Assembly (NCBI GenBank): GCA_009829735.1
Contig: CM020619.1
Coordinates: forward strand, 2,238,590 to 2,302,589
Direction of reading: 5' to 3'
Origin: Pyropia yezoensis
Lineage: Eukaryota; Rhodophyta; Bangiophyceae; Bangiales; Bangiaceae
DNA length: 64,000 bases
A model generated the notes under the pieces. The model made no database searches, was not told where the DNA came from, and was given only the letters and a program-made list of their open reading frames with translations. Below are positions 1 through 9,843 of the stretch, piece after piece. How positions within the stretch are numbered: the first letter of the stretch is position 1; each line of letters begins with the position of its first letter. The translations under genes were made by a program, and so were the position numbers.

Positions 1-1787
1 GCTGGCGTAAGTACCCAGCACCAGAGAAGACCCGACGCCTTCAACCTGTACCGGAAGACGACCCAGCTGGTCTTCAATCATACCGACGTCGTACTGGTCG
101 CATGTCGGGCCACCTTGGTTCAGGTACCAGTCAGGCACCCGGAAGCGGGTAAGGCGCAGAGTCGGCGCCGGGATCTCGAACCGCCCCGAGGTTGCCCCTA
201 CCGGACGGTCCACAACAGCCCCAGAAACCGGATTCCCCAACTCAAGAAGAGGTACAGGACCGCCGACAGTTGAAGAAGGTGCCCGAGGAAGAACGGCCGG
301 AGTGGTCGGCGACAGGACGGCCACGCCAAGACTCGCTGCGGACAAGCGCGGTGCCGGAGGAGCCTGAAGTACCGGCACAGCCGGAGCGGGGCGCAAACGC
401 GCCGGCGACGGTTCAGGCGAAGCCACCGGGGCGACAGGGGCAACAGGAGGAAGCGGAGCCGCCGCAGACGCCCGACCACCGCTGCGGCCCAACTCGACTC
501 TTGTACCGGCGGCCAAGTTGGCAGGAGATCGAGGGCGACCGGAGCAGGAAAGCCGCCTAGCTGCGGCCACGCCGGAAGCGGCGTCGCCAGCTGCACCTTG
601 GCCGGAGAAGACTGGTAGACCACCTGCACCCAACCGGAGCCATCCCGACGCGGGCTGTTCTGGTCGGCGATCGCGTTCAAGAAGCTCCGGTCCTGCACCG
701 GCAGACGACGCCGGAAGTCGATCATCGCCTGGAAGAGCTCCTTGTACTCCTCGTCCAGGCTACAGCGGAAGTCTACGGTCAGCTTGTCAACAATCCAGAC
801 CATCAGGAGGTCGGGGAGGAACCAAAGCCGGTTGGACACTAAAACCTCGTGGAGCCAGTGGTTGGCCGCCAAGACCGTAAACTCGGAGGTGTACATCATG
901 TACGGGATCGAGTGGAAGAAGCCCTTGATCGACGCCTGGGTCAAGGCGTCCAAGAAGTACCAGGTGAAGGGGATGCTGGATGGAGCAAACCCGACTGGGA
1001 TCTCGATTTCCTGCTGCTGCGGGATGACCTTGGGGTAGTACGCCGCCCGGTTGGCCTTGTCCAGCTTCCAGAACCCCTGATGGTTGCAGCTCACGATGAA
1101 GTCACGCTGGCGGCCGCGTCGCTCGCCTTGCTCTCGCGCCGGCGACAACTTGGAGTATTTCCGGGTCAGGAAAGGCGGCTCCAGAGCGACCATGCTCGGA
1201 CGGGGATCGCAGTTCAGGCTCCCCGACCCCTTGAGGGCCTCGTCCCAGACCTTGCGTGCCCGATGGACGTACCCTTCCTCCTCTGGCCACCGGACAACGG
1301 ACGCAGACACGCGACGCTCGGTCAAGGGTAGATCCAGCACCAGCGCGAAAGGGAGATCCTCCAGGCGAGCAACCCAAGAGGAACCTGAGAAGCTCTGGGA
1401 GCGGTCTTGTGCCAGGCGCATCCGGTCCGCCGCATGAAGACGAGTCTTGTCCATCTCAGTCAAGACTCCGCGCTGGAGTTCCTTGCGCCAGATGTCCAAG
1501 CAATCCTGTTGGCACTGGGCCGCGCTGGCGTTGCCGACCGCCGTGGAGTAGCGCCGGCCCGCCAGAGGATCCTGCCCAAGAAGCATCTCCGGGAGACCCA
1601 CCGGGGGGGTCTCGACCGGGTGCAACGCGGAAGCCGGGGGAACCCGTTCCGTCCCCGCCGTGGCGACCGGCGCCGGCATCGACACCCGAGGAACCGGAGG
1701 CAGGAGAGGGGCGCGACTACCCGCGTTCTCCTCCGCAACACTCGCCGCCGGAACCACGGGCCCAGCTTGGATCTCGGAACTGGACAT
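1..1787 (-). pseudogene. Antisense ORF of family-2 chromovirus, copy D (3' part cut by window edge)
   Basis: This long ORF lies on the strand opposite to the LTR that follows it. Its protein is nearly the same as that at 24364-26481 (copy E), including the blocks WPEEEGYVHRARKVWDEAL and ANHWLHEVLVSNRLWFLPDL. I place the start at the Met of MSSSEIQ, which is shared by both copies; an in-frame Met also lies at the LTR edge. The middle (about 1400-550) is a folded-looking region rich in Trp, Phe and Leu, flanked by Pro/Ala-rich stretches. Near position 500 the frame shifts relative to copy E, and the C-terminal part (RLTRFRVPDWYLNQGGP) continues in another frame to position 1. The function is not recognised. 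It is not gag, protease, RT, RNase H or integrase. Its position and strand match the antisense ORFs of the other copies in this window. Confidence 0.7.
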
Positions 1788-1974
1788 GACGTCCAGAATC
1801 CGGGGGGGAACAAGAGGGCCAAGGTGAAGAAGAAAGGGGGGGGGACAGAATCGGAGCAGGTGATCGTGACCGGGGTGAAGACGCTTGACCTCGGCACCGG
1901 TGTGGACGTGCTCGAGGCTGTGCACCGTGGCACCTGGTTCGGCCCGAGGACGTGCCGGACTAGGGAGGGAGCTA

Positions 1975-2546
1975 TGTAGCATCCCTGGCCCCGACTTGGC
2001 GCCGACCCGGGACTGCAACCAGAGGGCACCAGGTGCCAGAACACGCCCGCCGTATGGTGATGGTTGGCGGCCGTGGCCCGTGCCCGGCACTGGGATGCGG
2101 TGGACTACGCTATCCACACGTGAGAGAGGGATTTCCGATGGGTTTTTGCATACTTGTGAGAGACTTGATTTGAGAGAATTTGAGTGTGAGATTAGTGAGT
2201 GGGAATAGAATTAGTAGTGATAGTGGCCCCCGACCTGACGAGGTTAGACTCGGGTCGGGGCCACTCGGGGTTATGGGGGGGCTACCTGGCCAACGTGCCG
2301 AGGCTCCCCCAGATGCACGTTAAGAGGGACAGCGAGGCGCCCTTGGCCCGCGCCCTCAAGGAAAGAGACAACTGCGCGTTTGCTTTCCTCTTCCCCGTGT
2401 GCACTACCGTGCGTATCTGTTTTCTCTGCAAGCAGGCACGTGAGGCAACAGGCATACCATTCTCGTAGTTCCCCTTTCTGTGTTACCTGTCCCTTTCCCC
2501 CGAGGGATATTGACACGTGTCTGAGAGGATCGAGTTTTATACCACA
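1975..2546 (+). mobile_element. Family-2 chromovirus 3' LTR (copy D) with polypurine tract
   Basis: A purine-rich tract (about 1962-1971) is followed by TGTAGCATCC, and the repeat ends in ATACCACA. The same 570-bp unit occurs at 26666-27236 (nearly identical) and 13559-14126 (more diverged), which fixes both edges. It begins TG and ends CA, as LTRs do. The antisense ORF lies to its left, so this is the 3' LTR of a plus-strand element. The sequence after 2546 differs from that after the other copies and is flanking DNA. Confidence 0.85.
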
Positions 2547-2576
2547 GGCTACCGCCCCGCGTCTCATTACGACGCT

Positions 2577-3280
2577 AGGAGCATGCGCGCTCGACGTGCC
2601 GCCCGCTCCCCCCGCCCGCGCGGCTGGTGAGGCGATCGCCCTGGTGCGGTCGTCTTTTGCCTGGATGGACGACGCGCAGCGTGAGGACGTGCTGAGCATC
2701 GTGAAGATGTACCTTGAGCTCATGAAGCCCGATGATGTGCGGGGGCGCTGGGGCAATGGCCGACTGATGCTGTATCGGCGCCTGAGCGTCCTTCTCGGTG
2801 GAGATGTGGGTCCACGCCACTGCGACGCCGCTCCTCTGTCGCTTGGGATACTTTGTCCGGCCTGTGCGAGTCCCGGGCGGACTCGTACGAGACGTTGATT
2901 GGGGACCTCAGCCGGAGAGCTGCCCGTGATGGCGTTATCGCGGTTGTGCCGCGACGCGCCCTTGCTCCTCTTCCCGTCGACGTGCAGGCCAAGTTCGTTG
3001 TTGCCCGGAACATGACGCAGGAGACGTGGGCGGCTCTGCGTCGCCTCCAAGGCGGACCCGCCAGCGGTCTGGCCAGCCGAGAGGTGATGCGTGCGGGGTT
3101 GAAGGCCGAGTACATCAAGAGCTGCAACCTTGTGACCTCGACGGAGGTCGGAGCGACGCTCGCAAGCGTTCGCGCAGCGCTTGGGGCGATGGTTGAGCGC
3201 CTGTGGAGGAGCGGGGCCTTCATCGAGCGCAAGCTGGTAGGCAAGTCTACGGACGCCGTCATTGTGCTCTTCGGGATCAA
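2577..3280 (+). pseudogene. Unidentified coding remnant, possibly N-terminal half of a transposase-like gene
   Basis: Two adjacent frames read like protein. The first (to about 2800) contains MDDAQREDVLSIVKMYLEL; the second (from about 2820) contains DSYETLIGDLSRRAARDGV and, further on, MTQETWAALRRLQGGP. The switch needs a 1-nt indel or a small intron near 2810. Codon third positions are strongly G/C in both. The coding signal stops at about 3280, where a translin C-terminal half begins in a different frame. I do not recognise the protein. It could be the missing N-terminal half of the transposase-like family whose C-terminal half is at 42658-44175, but no direct overlap exists to prove this. 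Confidence 0.4.
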
Positions 3281-3881
3281 TAGTCGCGGTGCGGGCGGCC
3301 CTGGGCGTCGATGCGGGGGTAATGGACGAGCCGGTCCCCGTAGCGGCGGTGGGAGAGGACAAGGCGCCGCCGCCGCCCCCCCCGGGGGTGGTGGTCACCC
3401 CCGACGACTACGTGTACGGGGTGGCGGGCCTCGTGGGCGCCCTGTCGCGCCTATGTGTGACGCGCGTGGCGGTGAGCGACGCGGCGCTTTGGGAGCGCGC
3501 GGTGGGCCTTACGGTGGACACGTATACCGTCCTCCGGTCGGTGGAGGTGCCCGGGGGGGGGGGGGGACGCCATTACCCGCCGCATTGACGGGCTGTGGGG
3601 GGGACGTCCAAAAGATGGAGGATGCGGTGTATGACTTGAGTATCCGGGGGATGATGCCCCGTGGGGGGGTGGTGAGGCATGAGGACCATGGGGGGGGTGT
3701 TGGGGAGAGGTGGAATGGGTTGGATGACCGTTTTTTAGAGCAGTACGTGGCCATGCGTCGGGGCGGTGGGAGCGGGACGCCCACCGGGGGTGGTTTGCAG
3801 GTGGAAGGCGGCGCCCGGCGTGGCGCCTTGCAGACGCCGGCCCGCCGAGGGAGGCGTGTCCCACGCGTCCTCAAGAGGTAA
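3281..3881 (+). pseudogene. TSN: Translin (TSN) C-terminal half, 5' part missing
   Basis: Translin is an octameric nucleic-acid-binding protein that, with TRAX, forms the C3PO endoribonuclease. The reading begins after an AATAG acceptor-like site at 3280 with VRAALGVDAGV, followed by VTPDDYVYGVAGLVGALSRL, which matches the family's D-x-EDY-L-x-G-V helix. Later, DVQKMEDAVYDLSIRGM matches the hallmark C-terminal KVEEVVYDLSIRG. Two 1-nt frame changes are needed, both at G runs (14 G near 3553-3566; 7 G near 3595), which may be base-calling errors. The usual N-terminal helices (about 100 residues) are not visible just upstream, where an unrelated coding remnant and an LTR lie instead. Either an intron separates them or the gene was cut by mobile DNA. 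The tail after SIRGM is Gly/Arg-rich and of doubtful reality. Confidence 0.7.
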
Positions 3882-4412
3882 GGTGTGGAAAGAGAAAGCA
3901 GCCGCGGCCTCCCCAATCCCCAAACTGCCCCCCCAGCCGGCGAGCGGAGGCGGGTGGCGGGGGCGGCGGCGAGCACAAGCACCGCTGCCAGCACCCGTTT
4001 GGCGGTAGCCCGCCAAACGGCACACCACCGGCAAACGCTACCTACCTACACGACTGCGTCGGTGGAAGCGGCCATACCATGCCGATTGCCCCCGCTGTCA
4101 CTGTCGCCTACGGCGGCCACCACATGGTCGTCACGATTACCGGGTACGTCCAGACCCCTCGTCTCCAGAGGGCACCTCGGGGCGCTTTGGAGCTGCAGCG
4201 TCGGGGTCCGGAACGCAATGAGATGGGGAATTGCACGCCAAACCTGCGTTGGCACTGTGATGCGCCCAGTGCTTGCTGTGTCCCCCCACGCGGAAGAGCT
4301 GGTTATTGTTGTGGTTTTTTTGTGGGGGGACGACTTGAATCCCTGGGGGACCGCTGGGGGGACAACTTGACGCCGTCGTCCCGCCCAATGCGTGGCCCAA
4401 CGCCATAGTTTC

Positions 4413-4539
4413 GTGGGTAGGGACCGGGGGGGAATTGAGAGATTGGGCTTGGGCTAGTGCGGCCGAAGGCGGGGGAAGCCCGCCCGCCGCCGAACTAGCC
4501 CACGCCCGATCTTGCAATTTCCGCCGGTCCCCCCCCACC
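4413..4539. repeat. Long fold-back inverted repeat
   Basis: The left arm (about 4413-4470) and right arm (about 4483-4539) are inverted copies. GGGCTTGGGCTAGTGCGG on the left pairs with the complement of CCGAACTAGCCCACGCCC on the right, and GGACCGG/GGAATTG pairs with CAATTTCC/CCGGTCC further out. Only a short GC-rich loop separates the arms. It resembles a fold-back MITE but shows no clear target duplication. The neighbouring DNA (3882-4412 and 4540-4855) shows no convincing gene. Confidence 0.6.
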
Positions 4540-4855
4540 TATAAGCTCCCGCTGCGTGATTGAGATCTCAAGACCGGTGCGGATCATCTGGTTTAGATAT
4601 GTGCGGCCTACAGCATTACACCGGATTAAGAACCAATGACCGGCTGGCCAAGGGGTCGATTAATTGGTATTTCCAAACTATCCGGTTGCTCATCCCTACT
4701 GGACAATCACTGCATCCTCCCGTAAAGTCCATCATTTCAACGCGGAGCCGCGTCGTCGTGCCTTCGAAGCGGCTTGCACGCGTGGAAGGCACCGCCACAT
4801 CCGTCCCGTCTAGACGCCTGGGGCCCTCGCCATTTGCGACCACGGTGGCCTCTCT

Positions 4856-5719
4856 GTGCTTGCACTCCCTGCCAGGTCCCCCACCGCTTGGGACCGTGTC
4901 GCCGCGACCCTCATCGCACAACGCACCTCCCGGCCCGCACCCCGGACATACACAACCTCCCCTCTCCCTGCGGCGGCGGCCACGGAAGGGCGGCGACCGC
5001 TGCGGTCAGTATTCACGCAGTCGTCGCGGCCGCTCCGCACGCCATCACAACGGCGGCGAAAGTCCCGTGGATGCCGCTGCGCAGCGTTGATGAAAAGCTC
5101 GGGCGCCATTCGCATCCGCTGGTACCGCCGCTCGTCGACAGGGAGCGTGAGGGGCAACCCCGCCTACGGCGATGGGACGGCCACCGCCGGCGCCGCGGGC
5201 GACCCCGCCAAAGATGCCTCGTCGTCCACGGCAGCGGGCGGCTCGCCACTTCGAGACCTGCTCCGAACTGGTGCCGTCGCGACTGCATCCGTCGGCGGCG
5301 GGACGGCGTCGGCCGCCGCGTCGCCCGCGCTGCCCCACCGCATCGGCGAGCCCGCCACGTACGGCCGCCACTGCGTGACGGAGCCCGTCTTCTCCGCGCA
5401 TCAGTTGTACGCATCAGTGCGGGCACAAGTGAGGGCACCGCCAGCGGCAGCTACAGCGGCAGCGTCTGGCGGCGGCAGCGGCGGCAGCGGCGGCGGCGGC
5501 GGCGCGCATAGCGGCCGGCCCAACCGGACGGGCGGTGCGTTCGCGGGCCGTGGCTCGGGCGCCCACAGGATGCGGGACGGGCCGGTACGGCGGCCCGCCA
5601 CGACCGCGGCGTGGCCAACATCGCCTGCGGGCACAGGGGGGGGGAGGGCGAAAGAGGCTGGCGAGGAGTTCGAGGAGCGTGTCGGGAAGGTCGGCGCAGT
5701 CCAAGGGGGCAGCTGCTGA
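4856..5719 (+). CDS. Hypothetical Ala/Gly/Ser-rich ORF
   Basis: An open frame of about 287 codons. The stretch around 5200-5440 (RDLLRTGAVATASVGGG, then PATYGRHCVTEPVFSAHQL) has G/C-biased third positions and reads like protein. It then runs into GGC repeats (about 5465-5505). A GTGAGG donor-like site lies just after the good stretch (near 5429), so only 4856-5430 may be exon. No family is recognised. It overlaps the 3' part of a minus-strand candidate (5401-6784), and both cannot be coding over the overlap. Confidence 0.3.
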   Translation: MLALPARSPTAWDRVAATLIAQRTSRPAPRTYTTSPLPAAAATEGRRPLRSVFTQSSRPLRTPSQRRRKSRGCRCAALMKSSGAIRIRWYRRSSTGSVRGNPAYGDGTATAGAAGDPAKDASSSTAAGGSPLRDLLRTGAVATASVGGGTASAAASPALPHRIGEPATYGRHCVTEPVFSAHQLYASVRAQVRAPPAAATAAASGGGSGGSGGGGGAHSGRPNRTGGAFAGRGSGAHRMRDGPVRRPATTAAWPTSPAGTGGGRAKEAGEEFEERVGKVGAVQGGSC

Positions 5720-6784
5720 AGCCCGCCGGGGGATTCCCCGCTTGTCAGACAACAAGCCGTCGTCGCCCACTGCAGCCGCGTCGGTGGGGGGATGCGGCCG
5801 GTCGTCCACGTCTGACAACTCACCCGGCGCGCACCACCTCCAGCTCCAGTCGGGCCAGTCGCCCGGGCTGCCGAAGCGGTGCAGTCCGTATCGCCGCTCT
5901 CCGCGGTACCGGCCGCCGCGGTCCCGCTGGCGCGCCCCCAGACCACAGCAACGTCCTCGCCCGACGCAGCTGCACGAAGGGCCTGTCTCTCGGCGGCGCC
6001 CACCATGAGCGACGCCGCCTCGAGCGCATGTGACGCTCGGTCGGCCACCCTCTCCACCCCCCCCCTGCCTCCGGCAGCTGCAGCCGCTCCATCACCGCAA
6101 CAGTCGGGAAATCCATCAGCCGCGTTGCCCGGCAGCTGTCCCATGATCATGGAACCGCGGCCGCGTGGGAGGGGAGCTGCCGCGCGGGTAATGCGCGCGG
6201 AGGCAACGGCAGTGGCCGTGCCACTCGTTGGCAACCTCTTCAACTGTGACCAGCTGTGTGTCGGTGGTCACCCGCTGGTGGAGGGCGCGCAGGTCGCTGC
6301 CATCATTGGCATCCTCCCCCCCAACGTTGCCGTCCGTCGCAGGGGGGGCCACCGCGGCGAGCATGGACTCCGGACAACCGTCCAGCGCGAGAAGCTGCTC
6401 CAGCAGCGCCGCCGCGGGGCGGTTGCCCCGGAGAAGGAGCGCCAGCCAGGGCACGTCCCTATCGCTGTGGAAGCGTCGGCGGCCCTTGTCGTGGAGCGCC
6501 CGCCCATCCATCCGCATACCGCTACTGGCTGCCGTCTCAGCACACAACCTTGCCTGCTTCTCCCGCTCGTACAGCATCTCTCGGTCCAGCTGCGCGCGCC
6601 TGCGTTCCGCTTTGGTCATCTCCGCGTAGGGCGGCGTGCCACCCTCGACAACGCGTGCGACCATCCGGCGGTGGACGGACCCAGCAGGCCCACGAGCAGG
6701 CGTCGCCGACGCGGACGCCAACGGGGCCGCTGCCAAAGGAGGACGGATAGGGACGGGCGGACCCGGGACGCCCGTTCCCGACAT
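5401..6784 (-). CDS. Hypothetical gene, probably with more than one exon
   Basis: The first part (6784 to about 6190) starts MSGTGVPGPP and contains MTKAERRRAQLDREMLYERE and DVPWLALLLRGNRPAAALLE, a charged helix then a leucine-rich segment. From about 6170 downwards the better frame changes to one containing ASHALEAASLMVGAAERQAL, so an intron or frameshift is needed near 6190. After about 5700 it becomes Pro/Gly-rich and unlikely to be coding. No family is recognised. Third-position G/C bias and the helix-like composition are the only support. Confidence 0.35.
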
Positions 6785-6799
6785 GGCCAATTTGAGCAA

Positions 6800-7630
6800 G
6801 CCCGATTCCCCAACGCTTCACAACGGCGGCACCGTCGCCCCCCTGTGTACAGCCCCACCATTCAAAGCGCCAAGCACGGTGTCACCCAGAGGAGCGAACT
6901 GCCACCTTGACTGGGAGAAGGTGAGGAGAAGATGAAGAAGAGGTGAGAAGGCCGGCCGTCGCCCCCATCAACTCAAAAACGATCAGAGACACGCCGCGGC
7001 AGCCGCCGTCGCCGCTGTCGCGGTAGCTGCTGCTCACCTGCGTCACGGCGACGTGAACGCCGGCCGGCACAGCAAGCAAGACGGCGCCTGACAGCAAGCA
7101 AGACTGCGCCTGACGGAGAAATGACGAGCACCAGCGCGGACGACCGCCACAGCAACAATATTGTAACGACTGCGTTGATGACATGAACGCCCCGCGTCCA
7201 CGATATCCGAGCCAGCGACGGTACAGATACCGCGCGACCACCGTCCTCTCCGTGGAGTCCGCATGCACCGTCGCCAGAGGTACAAGCTAGCAACCGCCCC
7301 GCATGCAATGAGCGAGCGGGGCATGCCCCAGTACGCGATTGCAGCAGCCTCGCACAGCGCATGGCCAGGGTCCAGCGGACCGCAGGGAGAGGCACAGCGA
7401 GCGGGCGCGTGCGGGTGGTCGGGTAAACAGCCCAGCCACCTACTGCACGTGCCCTCCCCCATATCCCGCCTGCGCTGCACACTTCTTGCACGCCACAGCC
7501 CACACGCAGACATCCCGTCACCAAAGCCCATGTTGGTTGTCTCACCCGGAGACGCCGCTCCGCCAATCCAACGTCGCGTGGCTCACCCACGGCGCAACGG
7601 TGGCTGATGCAGCAAGCCCCTCAGAAGCAC
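6800..7630. other. No gene recognised
   Basis: Only short overlapping frames with no conserved motif and no clear codon bias are present. It is probably the downstream flank of the AAA-ATPase-like gene plus intergenic DNA. Confidence 0.5.
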
Positions 7631-9843
7631 CTATATGCCAGTCGACACTTCCTCGACAAGCACGCGGTACCCAATCATCACTAAAGTAAAGACTCGCACA
7701 GCCTCGTACGTATGCTGTTCTGCCATCGAACGATTCAAACAAAGCAGCTGGTAGTTCAGCAGAGCTTGCCTGGCAGCAGCTTTCTGTACGTCCGAGACGC
7801 GGAAGGGGCTGTCCTTCGAGCTGGCAACAGCTGGTTCACTGGCAACGAGGTTGATCTTAAACCCAGTCTTAAGGACGGCTTGCTGCAATTCGACGTCATC
7901 GATGACCAGCACCTCATTGACAGTACGGCCGGGGCGGGCTGGCGACAAGAAGCGATCCCGCTGGACACCAGTGTAGCCCGGGATGGAGTGCACCTTACTC
8001 CTGTGGATGAGCTTGAGCTCGAGCAACGCGGTTGGGGCACCGTCGACGAAGATGAGCATGTCGCCCCGCTTGTCCTTCCGTTTGTCACGGCCATTATTGC
8101 CATTCGTTCCTTTCCCCTTGGAGGTCTCTTTGGCAACCACCTTTGCGTGCTGCTCATTCTCCACCAGCGCTACTGACTCGCGGCTGTCAAGCACGTTTTC
8201 CGCTTCAATGGTTGCGCTAACTCCGACCAGCTCCACAGCTAGGCGTAGACACGAACAAGCGGCAGCTTGAAAAGACGACTCGTTAAAGTATTGCAGTTTA
8301 GCAAGAGGACCGTCGGGGTGACCCACCACGCTTTGCACGCCGCGTTTAAGCGCCTTGGAAGTCGGGTTGAGAACGCCGTCTATGAGCCCATGCAAACAGG
8401 CTGATATTGACGGTACGACGCGAGCAAGATAAGAATCGACGAAGGCAATGTTAGGGAGCCATAGAGCGACAACTGTGTCGCCATCGACTTTGCGCTCCTC
8501 CGCCACCGTCAGAAGCCCTTGGAAGTAGAGGAAGACACGGACGCGCTCGATGACAGTGCCAACACGGAGAGCACTGCCGAATCGTCTTGCGACAGGAGAG
8601 CCGCAAACCGAAGCTTCTGCATGAACGGGGCCAGGCGGACCTCCACTTGGCGTCGTTTTCGCATGGAGTCCTCGAGGGTGCCAGAAGTCACCCACTTGTC
8701 CTGCTCCAGTGCAGCCGTTAAATGCTGCTGCGACAGGACCATTGACATGGCCGAATGGCTCGTGTCCACATCAATGGCCTTCAGCAGCTCGAGCTGATCC
8801 ATTGCAGATGTATCTGGGTCTGAGACCTTCATGCGATACTGCTGGTCTTCCACCATCCGTGCCAGGCAGTTCACGCACATCTTCGGATGAAAGAGCGTCC
8901 CGTCACTGCCCAGGTGACGGTACCCATTGTAGAAGCGTTGGAGCCGCCGCAACACCAGTGACTGCTGCTTCTGCTTCAAGCCCGGGACGCGCCGAATGGC
9001 CGACACTACTGCGTCTCGTCTAAACCCCAGCATGTCCGCAAAGGTGCGCGAGCGGGACAAGTCCGCAACGGTGTTAGCCCCAGTCGCGTCAGCCATCGCA
9101 ACAGGCGTGATGCCAATCGAAAATGTTCGTAGCTCGGGGTACTTGAACGCCAGCTTCTTGAACTGGTCGTAGATGTTGCTGATTGGCAACGACGCAGCGC
9201 GTGCAACGTCTTCGGAGACCATACTTTTGTACGCCTTGGGGTTCTCCATCATGAGCTTGTTACATACCCGATCATACTCGTCGACAAGAATGTACACGCG
9301 ACCACCGTCCTTTGACGCCGCGCGCACCACCCGCTCCAAAGTAGAGCTGAACGAAGCCTCTCCCAACCGGGCCCGTCGCAGCACATCTGCTTCAATGTCG
9401 ACATTGTAGCGGTCGACAAAGTCCTCCAAAGCGACAATAATGCCCTGCTTTAGCTCATCGCTCATGGCGGCCGCATCCTCAGTGCTCTCAGCCGTGAAGT
9501 CCAGTGATAGCACCTTGTAGGAGCAAGCACCATGTGGCAGTGGATCTTGTGTAGAGTGAGGGCACGCATCAGTGCCTTCAAAGTAAGAAAAAAACTCTTC
9601 TCTGCTGGTCAGCTCGTCGAGGTAGAACGCAAAGGCGCTCAGAATCAACGTCTTCCCGGTCCTGCCGGGACGACACATCATGGTCTGTCGACTGGAGGTC
9701 GACGCGAGCTTAGGCAGGTACCGCGTGAAGTCGTAAAACCACATGCCAGTGGACCGCAGCGCCGTGAAGCTAATGTCGTCCGGGGGCATGACAAGATCCA
9801 ACTTGTCGTCAGGCGCTGCATCATCCTCGAGTGGTTTGCTCAT
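7631..9843 (-). CDS. AAA-ATPase-like protein with C-terminal PD-(D/E)XK nuclease domain (one frame break)
   Basis: The N-terminal part matches the 'predicted AAA-ATPase' family (PF09820 type). A Walker A-like RPGRTGKT stands where the family has RPRRFGKS, and Walker B appears as VYILVDEYD. The start MSKPLEDDAAPDD (9843) is the first Met in frame. Later come a family-typical helical region, then FLYFQGLLTVAEER and VVALWLPNIAFVDSYL. The nuclease core is GDMLIFVDGAPTALLELKLI, giving D then E-x-K. The C-terminus has RQALLNYQLL, also typical. The frame changes between about 8600 and 8520: the ATPase frame stops at 8509, while the nuclease frame is open across the same bases. No G run lies there, so this is a real indel, a very small intron or an error. 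The family is expanded in several early-diverging fungi. Its role is unproven; a nucleic-acid-acting or effector role is inference. Confidence 0.8.

Noticed and set aside
198-560. Plus-strand ORFs inside the antisense ORF regions (192-1979, 24592-26670 and similar)
   Set aside because: They are not conserved in frame between copies D and E and are shadows of the conserved minus-strand ORF.
3740-4412. Possible extra gene in the plus frames after translin
   Set aside because: There is no consistent frame, no motif, and Gly/Arg-rich composition.
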